Origin: Frateuria flava
GTDB lineage: Bacteria; Pseudomonadota; Gammaproteobacteria; Xanthomonadales; Rhodanobacteraceae
Length of the DNA: 64,000 nt
Assembly: GCF_017837635.1 (NCBI RefSeq)
Contig: NZ_JAGJRS010000013.1
Coordinates: 186,001 to 250,000 of the forward strand
Direction of reading: 5' to 3'
Each line of letters begins with the position of its first letter. Position 1 is the stretch's first letter. The position numbers were made by a program, and so were the translations under genes. A model generated the notes under the pieces. That model saw nothing but the letters and a program-made list of their open reading frames with translations. It had not been told where the DNA came from and searched no databases. Shown here piece by piece: positions 52,856 through 61,318 of this stretch.

Positions 52856-54148
52856 ATGATCCCCATGACCGCTTCCCCCCGGCACGACGCCCTCGTGCCC
52901 GATCCTCAACCAACCTTCGACAGCGTGGACCTGCACGCCCTGGCCGCACGGCTGGGCACCCCGCTGTACGCCTACTCGGCGAACGCGATCCGCCAGCGCA
53001 TCGGCGAGCTCCAGCGGGCGCTGCACGGCCTGGATGCCACCATCTGCTACGCGGTCAAGGCCAATTCCAACCGCGCCATCCTCGAGTTGATGGCCGCCGC
53101 CGGGCTGGGCGCGGACATCGTCTCGGCCGGCGAACTGCAGCGCGCGCTTGCCTCCGGCATCCCGGCGCACCGCATCGTGTTCTCCGGCGTCGGCAAGACC
53201 GACGTCGAAATCGACGCGGCACTCGCCGCCGGCATCGCCCGCTTCAACGTCGAGTCGCTGGACGAGCTGCACGCCATCGAGCGCGTGGCTGCCGCGCGGC
53301 ACGTGGTGGCGAATGCCGCGGTGCGCATCAACCCCGACGTGGACGCGCTCACCCACGCCAAGATTTCCACCGGCCGCGCCGAGAACAAGTTCGGCGTGAG
53401 CATCGCCGAGGCACGCCGCTGGTTCGCCGAGCGGCGGCAGCTGGCGAACGTGCGGCTGGACGGCCTGCACGTGCACATCGGTTCGCAGATCCTCGAGCTG
53501 GAGCCCTTCCGGCTGGCGTTGAATCGCGTGGCGTCCTTCTGGCGCGAATTGGTCCACGCCGGCCACCCGATCGCCAGCATCGACGTCGGCGGCGGCCTGG
53601 GCGTGCGCTACCGCGCCGGCCACGATGAGCCGATCGCCGCCGCCGATTTCGCCGGCGTCGTTCGCGCGGCGCTGGCCGGCTTCCATGGCCACCTGCTGCT
53701 GGAGCCGGGCCGCTACCTGGTCGCCGAGGCCGGCGTGCTGCTGACCCGCGTGCTGCGCATCAAGGAGGGCACCGAACGGTCCTTCCTGGTGCTGGACGCA
53801 GCGATGAACGACCTGCAGCGGCCAAGCCTCTACGACGCCTGGCACGACATCGTGCCGGTGTCGCCCGAGCCGCGGCCGCTGGCGACCTACGACGTGGTCG
53901 GTCCGGTCTGCGAAACCGGCGATACCTTCGCACGCGCACGCGTTCTGCCGGCTTGCGAACCGGGCGACCTGCTCGCCATCCAGGGTACCGGCGCCTACGG
54001 CGCGTCGATGGCCTCCACCTACAACTCGCGCCCGCTCGCCGCCGAGGTGCTGCTCGACGATGGCCGCTACGCGGTCATCCGTCGCCGGCAGACCCTGGAG
54101 GAGATGGTCGCCGGCGAACAGTCGGCGCAGGATTGGGCCACGCCATGA
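52856..54148 (+). CDS. lysA: Diaminopimelate decarboxylase (LysA-type)
   Basis: 430-residue fold-type III PLP enzyme. ICYAVKANSNRAILELMA has the PLP Lys; LDGLHVHIGSQILELEPF, SIDVGGGLGVRY, LLLEPGRYLVAEAG, VGPVCETGDTFARA (active-site Cys) and GAYGASMASTYNSRP with the DAP-binding Tyr follow. This pattern fits DAP decarboxylase rather than ornithine/arginine decarboxylases. It would turn meso-DAP into lysine. Placed among murein peptidases, it may serve catabolic DAP disposal as well as, or instead of, biosynthesis. Starts at ATG 52856; ATG 52865 is possible. Confidence 0.88.
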   Translation: MIPMTASPRHDALVPDPQPTFDSVDLHALAARLGTPLYAYSANAIRQRIGELQRALHGLDATICYAVKANSNRAILELMAAAGLGADIVSAGELQRALASGIPAHRIVFSGVGKTDVEIDAALAAGIARFNVESLDELHAIERVAAARHVVANAAVRINPDVDALTHAKISTGRAENKFGVSIAEARRWFAERRQLANVRLDGLHVHIGSQILELEPFRLALNRVASFWRELVHAGHPIASIDVGGGLGVRYRAGHDEPIAAADFAGVVRAALAGFHGHLLLEPGRYLVAEAGVLLTRVLRIKEGTERSFLVLDAAMNDLQRPSLYDAWHDIVPVSPEPRPLATYDVVGPVCETGDTFARARVLPACEPGDLLAIQGTGAYGASMASTYNSRPLAAEVLLDDGRYAVIRRRQTLEEMVAGEQSAQDWATP

Positions 54149-54163
54149 GGACACCCGTCGACG

Positions 54164-55372
54164 ATGCGTAATCTTGCCCGCCTTGCCCTGCTCGCCCTGC
54201 CCTTCGCCGCCGCGCTGCCTGCGCAGGCGCAGCAGGACCCGCCGATCACCATCGACACCCACGTCGATATCCCGTTCACCTACATGCGCGAGCCGCGCTT
54301 CGACGTCGGCCACGACACGCCGCTGCTGGTCGACCTGGGCAAGATGCAGCGTGGCGGCCTCGACGCCGCGTTCTTCGTGATCTGGGTCCCACAGCACAAG
54401 CTCGATGCGGCCGGCTATGCCAAGGCGGTCGACCAGGCCGAGCAGAAGTATGAGGCGATCGGCCGCATGCTGATGCTTTATCCGGACCGCATCCGCGCGG
54501 CGACCTCGCCCGGGCAGGTGCTGGCCAACCGCAAGGCCGGCCTGCTCTCGGCGATGATCGGCATCGAGAACGCCTATTCGCTCGGCCACGACCTGCATCG
54601 GCTGGACGCTGCCTACGACCGCGGTGCGCGCTACGTCGGCCTGGTCCACGTGGGCAACAACGACCTGTGCACCAGTTCGCAGCCGGACACCAAGCACGGC
54701 GAGCCGGCGATGAACAGCGCCGGCGACCACGGCATCACCGACTTCGGCCGCCAGGTGGTGGCGCGCGCCAACCGGCTTGGCATGATGGTTGATGTCTCGC
54801 ACGCTTCGGACGCCTGCGTGCGGGACGTGCTGGCCGCTTCGCGCGCGCCGATCATCGCCTCGCACTCCGGCGCGCGCGCCGTGCTCGATAACCCGCGCAA
54901 CCTGCCCGACGACCTGCTGCGCGCCATTGCGGCCAAGGGTGGCGTCATCCAGGCGGTGGCCTACAAGGAATTCCTCAAGAAGGACCCGGGACGCGAAGCG
55001 GCGGAGGAGAAGCTGCAGGCCGAGGTCGCGCACCAGGCCGGCGACAGGGAATACGACAGCGACAAGCACGACTATCTGCCTGCGATGGCCGCGGGCATGG
55101 CGAAGATCCAGGAAAAATTTCCGCTGCCCACGGTCGAGGATTACGTCAGGCAGATCCGCCACATCGCCGACGTCGCCGGTGTCGACCACGTTGGCATCGC
55201 CTCGGACTTCGACGGCGGCGGCGGCATCACCGGCTGGAAGGACGCCAGCGAAACCCGCAACGTCACCGCCGCACTGCGCCGCGCCGGCTTCAGCGATGCG
55301 GACATCGCCAAGATCTGGGGCGGTAACCTGCTGCGCGTGTGGCGCGAGGTGGAGCGTGATGCGCAGCGCTGA
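54164..55372 (+). CDS. Exported membrane-dipeptidase-like M19 peptidase
   Basis: 402 residues, signal peptide (MRNLARLALLALPFAAALPA). M19 metal ligands are visible: TIDTHVDIPFTY (HxD), MIGIENAYSLG (bridging Glu), VDVSHASDACV (His), IIASHSGARAV (His) and IASDFDGGGGITGW (Asp). The family hydrolyses dipeptides including L-D and D-containing ones, so L-Ala-D-Glu or D-Ala peptides are possible substrates. Periplasmic, sitting 15 bp after lysA. Its last bases overlap the possible start of the next gene. Confidence 0.9.
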   Translation: MRNLARLALLALPFAAALPAQAQQDPPITIDTHVDIPFTYMREPRFDVGHDTPLLVDLGKMQRGGLDAAFFVIWVPQHKLDAAGYAKAVDQAEQKYEAIGRMLMLYPDRIRAATSPGQVLANRKAGLLSAMIGIENAYSLGHDLHRLDAAYDRGARYVGLVHVGNNDLCTSSQPDTKHGEPAMNSAGDHGITDFGRQVVARANRLGMMVDVSHASDACVRDVLAASRAPIIASHSGARAVLDNPRNLPDDLLRAIAAKGGVIQAVAYKEFLKKDPGREAAEEKLQAEVAHQAGDREYDSDKHDYLPAMAAGMAKIQEKFPLPTVEDYVRQIRHIADVAGVDHVGIASDFDGGGGITGWKDASETRNVTAALRRAGFSDADIAKIWGGNLLRVWREVERDAQR

Positions 55373-57023
55373 CCTTCTCCCTCCCCTGCATCTCAGGGGA
55401 GGGCAGGGGAGGGGTGCCTTTCGCTTCGGACAAGCAACCCCCTCCCAACCTCCCCCTGCAAGCCGGGGGAGGAGCCAGAAGCGCGCTCGCCTCTCTCTGT
55501 GCCTCTCCCTTCTGCTCGCGGCTACCGGTGCCATCGCCCAGCCTGCCGATCCGGTGTATGACCCCATCGTCGATGCCGTCGTCGCCCGCTACCACCTGCC
55601 TGGCATCGCCGTGGGCGTGATCGAGAACGGCCGGATCGTCTACACCGCCACCCGCGGCGAGACGGTGGCGGGCTCCGGCCAGCCGATCACCCCGCAAACG
55701 CTGTTCAAGATCGCCTCCAACAGCAAGGCGATGACCACCGCGCTGCTCGGCCGCCTGGTCGATGAGGGCAAGCTCGCCTGGGACGACCCGGTCACGAAGT
55801 ACCTGCCCGACTTCCGCATGGCCGATCCGTGGGTCACGCAGAACATGCGCGTGGCCGACCTGCTCACCCACTCCAGCGGCCTGCCCGAAGGCGGCGGCGA
55901 CCTGATGCTGTGGCCCGAGCCCAATGCCTTCACGCGGGCGGACATCATCCACGGCCTGCGCTACATCAAGCCCGGCTACAGCTTCCGCTCGCAGTACCAG
56001 TACGACAACCTGCTCTACGTGGTCGCCGGCGAAGTTGCCGCCGCGGCCGGCGGCGCACCCTACGAAACGCTGATGCAGCGCGAGGTGTTCGCGCCGCTGG
56101 GCCTTTCGCGTTGCCGGGTGGGCACATGGGACCGCGATGCCGTGGGCAATGTCGCGCAGCCGCACTATCGCAAGGACGGCCACAACCTGCCGATGCGCCA
56201 GGACGGGCCCACTATCCCGGCGATCACCTCCGACGCCGCCGGCGGCATCCGCTGCGATCTCACCGACATGCTGAGCTGGGCAACGAACTGGCTGGCGCCC
56301 ACGCCGGCACAGCTGCAGTGGCTCTCCTCCACCCAGCGCCAGGTGCTGCAGTCGCCGCACATGCTGATCCCCGTTTCCAATCAGCGCCGCGCCTGGGACC
56401 ACACTCACGTGATGGCCTATGGCTACGGCTGGCGGATGGCCGACGTCGACGGGGAGTGGGTGGTCTGGCACACCGGCACGCTCGGCGGCATGTATTCGAT
56501 GCTGGCGCTGCTGCCGGACCGCAAGAGCGGCTTCGTGTTCATGATCAATGGCGAGGCCGAGGATGCGCGCACCGTGCTGGGCGAGGTGCTGACCAAGCAC
56601 TTCACCGCACCGGGCGACGGCCACGGCGTGGCCTGGTATGCCGACGCGCTCGACCACGAGGCGGCGCAGCGCCCCGCCGCGGCGCGGGCGCCGGATACGT
56701 CCGCGGCCACCACGGTCGCGCCGGGCAGTTTCGCGTGGAGCGGCCGCTACCGCGATCCCTGGTTCGGCGAAATCACGCTTTGCCCGCGCAAAGACAGCGT
56801 GCAATGGGCATCGCGCAAGTCGCCGCACATGCATGGCACCGTGAAGCAACTCGGGCAACGCTACCTGGTGCACTGGGACGACCCGGCCGTCGACCTCGAC
56901 GCCTGGCTCGACCCGCACGCCGGCTCGCCGCCCACGCTCACCATGGCCAAGCTCGACCCGCTAGGTGATTTCAGCTCGGACTACGAGGACCTGCATTTCG
57001 AGCGCATTGGGGATTGCCCATGA
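55359..57023 (+). CDS. Serine beta-lactamase/DD-peptidase-fold hydrolase with repeat-derived N-terminus
   Basis: Class C beta-lactamase-like fold with SxxK (IASNSKAMT), YxN (SQYQYDNLLYV) and a HTG triad (VVWHTGTLGG). A C-terminal beta domain follows residue 430. The family includes DD-peptidases, D-aminopeptidases and esterases. The only in-frame ATG before the fold is 55359, overlapping the M19 stop, giving 554 residues. Residues about 5-40 are then encoded by a family D repeat. The apparent signal peptide (LSLCLSLLLAATGAIAQ) is internal, with no ATG, GTG or TTG in frame just before it, so the original start seems to have been lost. A non-standard start cannot be excluded. Confidence 0.8.
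   Translation: MRSADLLPPLHLRGGQGRGAFRFGQATPSQPPPASRGRSQKRARLSLCLSLLLAATGAIAQPADPVYDPIVDAVVARYHLPGIAVGVIENGRIVYTATRGETVAGSGQPITPQTLFKIASNSKAMTTALLGRLVDEGKLAWDDPVTKYLPDFRMADPWVTQNMRVADLLTHSSGLPEGGGDLMLWPEPNAFTRADIIHGLRYIKPGYSFRSQYQYDNLLYVVAGEVAAAAGGAPYETLMQREVFAPLGLSRCRVGTWDRDAVGNVAQPHYRKDGHNLPMRQDGPTIPAITSDAAGGIRCDLTDMLSWATNWLAPTPAQLQWLSSTQRQVLQSPHMLIPVSNQRRAWDHTHVMAYGYGWRMADVDGEWVVWHTGTLGGMYSMLALLPDRKSGFVFMINGEAEDARTVLGEVLTKHFTAPGDGHGVAWYADALDHEAAQRPAAARAPDTSAATTVAPGSFAWSGRYRDPWFGEITLCPRKDSVQWASRKSPHMHGTVKQLGQRYLVHWDDPAVDLDAWLDPHAGSPPTLTMAKLDPLGDFSSDYEDLHFERIGDCP
55377..55473. repeat. Family D palindromic element inside a gene start
   Basis: CTCCCTCCCCTGCATCTCAG, GGGAGGGCAGGGGAGGGGTG, ... 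CCCCCTCCCAACCTCCCC and GCCGGGGGAGGAG: two hairpin-forming arms in inverted order. Overlaps the first codons of the serine hydrolase. Confidence 0.8.
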
Positions 57024-57070
57024 GCTACGAACCAATCGCTCTCCCCACTCCTGGCGCAGACCAGAACCCG

Positions 57071-57207
57071 CGCCTTCCCCCGCCTGCGGGGGAAGGCGCC
57101 AAAGGCGGATGGGGGCGCTTTTGGCGGAAGGCATTCGAGCTTGAGAGCACCCGCTCCGGGCATCCCCCATCCGCCCTGCGGGCGCCTTCCCCCGCAAGCG
57201 GAGGAAG
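57071..57207. repeat. Family D-related palindromic element before vanX
   Basis: CGCCTTCCCCCGCCTGCGGGG with GGAAGGCGCC on the left; inverted GCGCCTTCCCCCGCAAGCGG with AGGAAG on the right. GGCGGATGGGGG and CCCCCATCCGCC are internal inverted repeats. The right tip, GGAGGAAG, provides the ribosome site of the next gene. Confidence 0.8.
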
Positions 57208-57214
57208 ACTCACG

Positions 57215-57922
57215 ATGCGGCTGCTCGCCATTGCGTGGCTGTCGATGGTCTGCGCGGCAGCCCACGCGGACCAGGCGATCACCCGCTCCCCCGCCCGCAC
57301 CGCCGCCGAAGCCGACCTGGTCGACATCCGCACGCTCGTCCCCGATATCGCCGAGGACATCAAGTACGCCGGCCACGACAACTTCGTCGGCGTGCCGGTG
57401 GACGGCTATCTCGCACCCAAGTGCCTGCTCAAGCGCCCGGTCGCCGAAGCGCTGGCGCGCGTCGAGCACGATCTGCGCGCGCAGCACCAGCGGCTGAAGC
57501 TGTGGGACTGCTATCGCCCGGCCCGCGCCGTCGCACACTTCGTGCGCTGGGCGCACGACCTCGCCGACACACGCACCAAGGCCGAGCACTACCCGCGGCT
57601 GGACAAGCGCGTGCTGCTGGGCGACTACATCGCGCCGGTCTCCGGCCACAGCCGAGGCGGCACCGTCGACCTCACGATGGAGCGGTGCGATGCCCGCGAC
57701 ATCCACTGCAGGGAACTGGACATGGGCACGCACTTCGACTTCTTCGACGTGCGCGCGCACACCGATGCAGCCGACGTCCCGCCCGCACAGCACGCCAACC
57801 GGCTGCTACTGCGCAAGGCAATGGAGCGCGAAGGATTCAAGAACTATCCGCTGGAGTGGTGGCACTACACCTGGGCCGACGAGCCCACGCCGCACACGAT
57901 CTACGACGTGCCGGTGAAGTGA
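57215..57922 (+). CDS. VanX-type D-Ala-D-Ala dipeptidase, exported
   Basis: 235 residues, signal peptide (MRLLAIAWLSMVCAAAHA). M15D signatures: LWDCYRPARAVAHFVRW, SGHSRGGTVDLTM (zinc His and Asp, HxxxxxxD) and PLEWWHYTW (Glu and zinc His, ExxH). It cleaves D-Ala-D-Ala and related dipeptides. As a periplasmic enzyme in a peptide-degrading locus it most likely scavenges wall-derived D-Ala-D-Ala rather than giving glycopeptide resistance. No vanH/vanA genes are nearby. ATG 57215 chosen over 57014, which runs through a repeat. Confidence 0.92.
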   Translation: MRLLAIAWLSMVCAAAHADQAITRSPARTAAEADLVDIRTLVPDIAEDIKYAGHDNFVGVPVDGYLAPKCLLKRPVAEALARVEHDLRAQHQRLKLWDCYRPARAVAHFVRWAHDLADTRTKAEHYPRLDKRVLLGDYIAPVSGHSRGGTVDLTMERCDARDIHCRELDMGTHFDFFDVRAHTDAADVPPAQHANRLLLRKAMEREGFKNYPLEWWHYTWADEPTPHTIYDVPVK

Positions 57923-57951
57923 TGCTTGCCGCACGTCCCAAGATCGAATCC

Positions 57952-58064
57952 CTCTCCCCCCGGGAGAGGGTGCCGACAGGCGGGTGAGGGTTCGGGCGGA
58001 GCGTGCACCACGCACTGGCCGTACCCTCACCCCGACCCCTCTCCCGGCGGGAGAGGGGCTCAAG
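57952..58064. repeat. Family D palindromic element
   Basis: CTCTCCCCCCGGGAGAGGGT, GCCGACAGGCGGGTGAGGGT on the left; inverted ACCCTCACCCCG, CCCCTCTCCCGGCGGGAGAG and GGGCTCAAG on the right. Closest relative of 43304-43416. Confidence 0.88.
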
Positions 58065-58084
58065 TTCAACGCCCGGAGAACGCC

Positions 58085-59146
58085 ATGCGCCTCGCCCTGT
58101 TGCTCGCCTCGATCCTCTGCTCCGGCCCGGCGCTGGCCACCGACGCCGTGCAGAACGCCGACCACCTTATGCAGAAGTATCAGGGCGATGTCCCGGGCGC
58201 CGCCCTGCTCGTGCTCAAGGACGGCAGGCCGCTGATGCGCAAGGGCTACGGCCTGGCCAACCTCGAAAAGCATACGAAGGTCACGCCCGGCACCGACTTC
58301 CGTCTCGCCTCGGTCAGCAAGCAGTTCACCGCCGCGGCGATCCTGCTGCTGGCCGAGGACGGCAAGCTCACGCTCGACGATTCCATCCGCCACTGGCTGC
58401 CCTCGCTGCCGGCCACGACCGACAAGGTGACCCTGCGCCAGCTGCTCGACCACACCGGCGGGCTGATCGACTACGAGGACCTGATCCCGCCGCAGCGGAC
58501 CACCCAGGTGAGCGACCAGGACGTACTGCGCCTGCTCTCGGCCACCCCGCGCCGCTACTTCGCGCCGGGCAGCGCCTACCGCTACAGCAATTCCGGCTAC
58601 GTACTGCTGGGGCTGGTGGTGGAAAAGGCCTCCGGACTGGCACTGCAGGATTTCCTGCAGCAGCGCATCTTCGCCCCGTTGCACATGGACCACACCCTGC
58701 TCTACGTGCACGACGACCCCACGTCTACCAAAAGCCGGGTGCCCAACCGCGCCTACGGCTACAGCGAGATCGACGGCCACTGGCAGCGCACCGACCAGAG
58801 CGTCACCTCGGCCACGCGTGGCGACGGCGGCATCTATTCGAACATCGACGACCTCGCCAGATGGGATGCCGCGCTCTACGACGACCGCCTGCTCAGCGAC
58901 GCCTCGCGCGAGGCCGCCTTCAGCCCGCACGCGACGGTGGTCGGCGAGCCCTATGAGGCCCGCTACGGCTACGGCTGGCGCATCACCGGCGACACACTGT
59001 GGCACTCCGGCGAAAGCATCGGCTTCCGCAACGTGATCGTGCGCTGGCCGAGGCAGCACCTGACCGTAATCCTGCTGAGCAACCGCAACGATCCGGAGCC
59101 GTACCAGGCGGTGCTGAAGATCGCGCAGCCGTTCCTGGCGGAGTGA
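58085..59146 (+). CDS. Exported serine beta-lactamase-fold hydrolase
   Basis: 353 residues with signal peptide (MRLALLLASILCSGPALA). SxxK LASVSKQFTAA, YxN YRYSNSGYVLL, and HSG in LWHSGESIGF give the full penicillin-recognising triad in class C-like order. No C-terminal lipocalin domain. Candidates: DD-carboxypeptidase, D-aminopeptidase or esterase. It is a paralogue of the hydrolase at 55359-57023 but only distantly. Last gene of the rightward arm; the terminal stop is followed by 80 bp and a repeat. Confidence 0.88.
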   Translation: MRLALLLASILCSGPALATDAVQNADHLMQKYQGDVPGAALLVLKDGRPLMRKGYGLANLEKHTKVTPGTDFRLASVSKQFTAAAILLLAEDGKLTLDDSIRHWLPSLPATTDKVTLRQLLDHTGGLIDYEDLIPPQRTTQVSDQDVLRLLSATPRRYFAPGSAYRYSNSGYVLLGLVVEKASGLALQDFLQQRIFAPLHMDHTLLYVHDDPTSTKSRVPNRAYGYSEIDGHWQRTDQSVTSATRGDGGIYSNIDDLARWDAALYDDRLLSDASREAAFSPHATVVGEPYEARYGYGWRITGDTLWHSGESIGFRNVIVRWPRQHLTVILLSNRNDPEPYQAVLKIAQPFLAE

Positions 59147-59228
59147 CGCGCACCCGGTAGCGCTGCCGGGCGGCGGAGGTGGCCGTCGCGCCCAAGGGCG
59201 CTCCGACCGAAGAGACACAACGTCTCCT

Positions 59229-59287
59229 GTAGGAGCGCACCCTGTGCGCGACCGTGGCGTCCGGGTCTCGCACAAGGTGCGCTCTAC
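59229..59287. repeat. Family B REP-like inverted repeat ending recD
   Basis: TGTAGGAGCGCACCCTGTGC and the inverted GCACAAGGTGCGCTCTACA. The TAG in the right arm, read on the minus strand (59286-59284), is the recD stop codon. Confidence 0.85.
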
Positions 59288-61110
59288 AGCAATGCAAGCT
59301 GTTCGGGCTCGCCGCCGGACGGTATACCGGCAAGCCGGTCGGCCAGACCGCCGGCGCGGCGCACCGGCAGCGCCAGCGCCGCGCGCAGGGTCGCCTCGCC
59401 GGCCCACAACTCGACCGCCTGCCGTGCCCGCGACACGCCGGTGTAGAACAACTGGCGCGACAGGATGCGATGGGCCGGATCGGGCGGCAGCAGCACCGCC
59501 ACGCGGGCGTATTCCGAACCTTGCGACTTGTGGATGGTGATCGCGAACGCGCCTTCGTGCGCCGGCAGCGCACCGGGGCTGAAGCTGCGCGCGCCGGCCA
59601 GGCCGTCGCCGCCCGCGCTTTCGAACCACACGCGCAGCCGGCCCTCGGCGTCGGCCAGGCACAGGCCGACGTCGCCATTGAACAGCCGACTGGCGTAGTC
59701 GTTGCGGGTGATCAGCACCGCGCGGCCGGGATACCAGACCCGATCGGCCGCCATGTTCCAGCGCCGCTTCAGCCGTTGCTCGATCAGCGCGCTGGCGGCC
59801 AGCGCGCCGAACTCGCCCTCGCGCAGCGCGCACAGCAACTGGCGCGAGCCGAGCGCGCGCAAGGCCGCGAGCGCAGTGGACACCTGCGCGGGATCGCTCG
59901 GCTCGCCTTGTGCCACCGGCAGCGTCGGATGGATCGGCAGCGCCGCGAGCGCGTCCGCCCATGATTCGATCGCCTGGCGCAGCGTCGCGCCGCCGGCCAC
60001 CGGTCGGCGCATCACCTGCTCGCCCAGGGTGGCCTCCAACGCCGCCGTGTCGCCCGCGCGCACCGCGCGGTTGAGCGCGACCAGCGGCCGCTCCGCGCGG
60101 AAGCTGTGTTCCAGCCGCACCAGCGCGGGGGAGCGCTCGGCTTCCAGCACGGCGACCAGGTCCATCAACACCGAGCCGGCGGCCACCGAGGTGAGCTGGT
60201 CGGCGTCGCCGACCAGGATCAGCGTGGCGTCCGGCCGCACCGCGTCGAGCAACGCGCGCAGCAGGGAAAGATCGACCATCGAAGCTTCGTCGACCACCAC
60301 CACGTCGGCGGCCAGCGGGTGCTCGCGGTCGCGCGTGAAGCGATGGCTGCGCGGGCTGTAGCCGAGCAGGCGGTGCAGGGTCAGTGCCTCGGTGTCGGGA
60401 ATGCGCTCGAGCAGTGGCTGCCAGTCCTCCGGCAGCGGCGCACGCGGATGGTCGAGCAGGCCCTGCTTGCCCGCGCGCAGCGACTGCAGCAGGCGCTGCG
60501 CCGCCTTGCCGGTCGGCGCCGCGACGGCCATACGCAAAGGCTGCGACGCCTGGTGCTGCAGCATCAGCAGCATGCGCAGCACGGTGGTGGTCTTGCCGGT
60601 GCCCGGCCCGCCGGTGAGCACGAACAGCCGCCGCCCGGCCACGCCGCGTACGGCGTCTCGCTGCCGCTTCACCGCCGCGCCGCGTTCGCCATGGAACAAC
60701 ACGTCAAGCGCGCCGTCGGCAACGGTGGCCGGCTTTGCGGCACGCAGGCGCTGGTGGATCAGCGCCGCGACCGCCAGTTCGTCGGCGTAGTTGCGTCGCA
60801 GGTACAGGCGACCGGCGGCGTCGAGCACGAACGGGGTGACGCCCGCGCCATCACTCACCAGCGCTTCGCCGCGCAGGGATTCGACCTCGTCGCGCGCGAG
60901 CGGCTCCAGGCCATGGCGGCCGGCGTCCTCGCCCACGAGCGGCAGCGCGGTATCGCCGGCGCCATCGGCGAACGAGGCCCACGCGGCCAGCGCCGCCAGC
61001 CGGGGCGAACCGCCGTGTGCGCGCACCCAGCGCCACAGCGTGCGATCGAGCGGGCGCCAGGCGGCCTCGATCGGTTCGTCCCCGCGGATGCGGAAGTCGA
61101 AATGGCTCAT
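59284..61110 (-). CDS. recD: Exonuclease V alpha subunit RecD
   Basis: 608-residue 5'-to-3' helicase of the RecBCD recombination machine. SF1 motifs: VLTGGPGTGKTTTVLRML (Walker A), VVVDEASMVDLSLL (Walker B), LVGDADQLTSVAAGSVL, HSFRAERPLVALNRAV, AITIHKSQGSEYARV and FYTGVSRARQAVEL. Start ATG 61110; upstream in-frame sequence is repeat. Located after recB on the same strand, as in E. coli recB-recD, separated here by a 208-bp spacer with a family D element. Confidence 0.96.
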   Translation of the reverse strand: MSHFDFRIRGDEPIEAAWRPLDRTLWRWVRAHGGSPRLAALAAWASFADGAGDTALPLVGEDAGRHGLEPLARDEVESLRGEALVSDGAGVTPFVLDAAGRLYLRRNYADELAVAALIHQRLRAAKPATVADGALDVLFHGERGAAVKRQRDAVRGVAGRRLFVLTGGPGTGKTTTVLRMLLMLQHQASQPLRMAVAAPTGKAAQRLLQSLRAGKQGLLDHPRAPLPEDWQPLLERIPDTEALTLHRLLGYSPRSHRFTRDREHPLAADVVVVDEASMVDLSLLRALLDAVRPDATLILVGDADQLTSVAAGSVLMDLVAVLEAERSPALVRLEHSFRAERPLVALNRAVRAGDTAALEATLGEQVMRRPVAGGATLRQAIESWADALAALPIHPTLPVAQGEPSDPAQVSTALAALRALGSRQLLCALREGEFGALAASALIEQRLKRRWNMAADRVWYPGRAVLITRNDYASRLFNGDVGLCLADAEGRLRVWFESAGGDGLAGARSFSPGALPAHEGAFAITIHKSQGSEYARVAVLLPPDPAHRILSRQLFYTGVSRARQAVELWAGEATLRAALALPVRRAGGLADRLAGIPSGGEPEQLALL

Positions 61111-61132
61111 GCCTGGCTCCGCCTCGAAACAA

Positions 61133-61287
61133 GCTCCCTCTCCCCTGCGGGGAGAGGGTTGGGGTGAGGGGCCGGGGCTCGCCCGGAACTCGCAACCGGG
61201 CGAAGAAAGATCGGCCACGGCTCCACTTCAGCTCCCCGCAAGCCTTGGCCCCTCACCCCGGCCCTCTCCCCGCAGGGGAGAGGGAGC
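61133..61287. repeat. Family D palindromic element in the recB-recD spacer
   Basis: CTCCCTCTCCCCTGCGGGG, AGAGGGTTGGGGTGAGGGGC on the left; inverted GGCCCCTCACCCCGGCCCTC, TCCCCGCAGGGGAGAGGGAG on the right; the longest copy, with a 55-bp unrelated centre. Confidence 0.88.
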
Positions 61288-61318
61288 AAGGCGGGCGGGC
61301 TTGTGTAATTGGGGCACG

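Noticed and set aside
57215-57922. Vancomycin-resistance gene cluster
   Set aside because: VanX-type dipeptidase is present, but no vanH, vanA, vanR or vanS homologue is nearby. Its export signal and neighbours fit peptide scavenging.
55359-59146. True beta-lactamase resistance genes
   Set aside because: The two proteins have the serine fold and motifs, but they lack close similarity to known AmpC enzymes and no ampR lies beside them. Kept as generic hydrolases.
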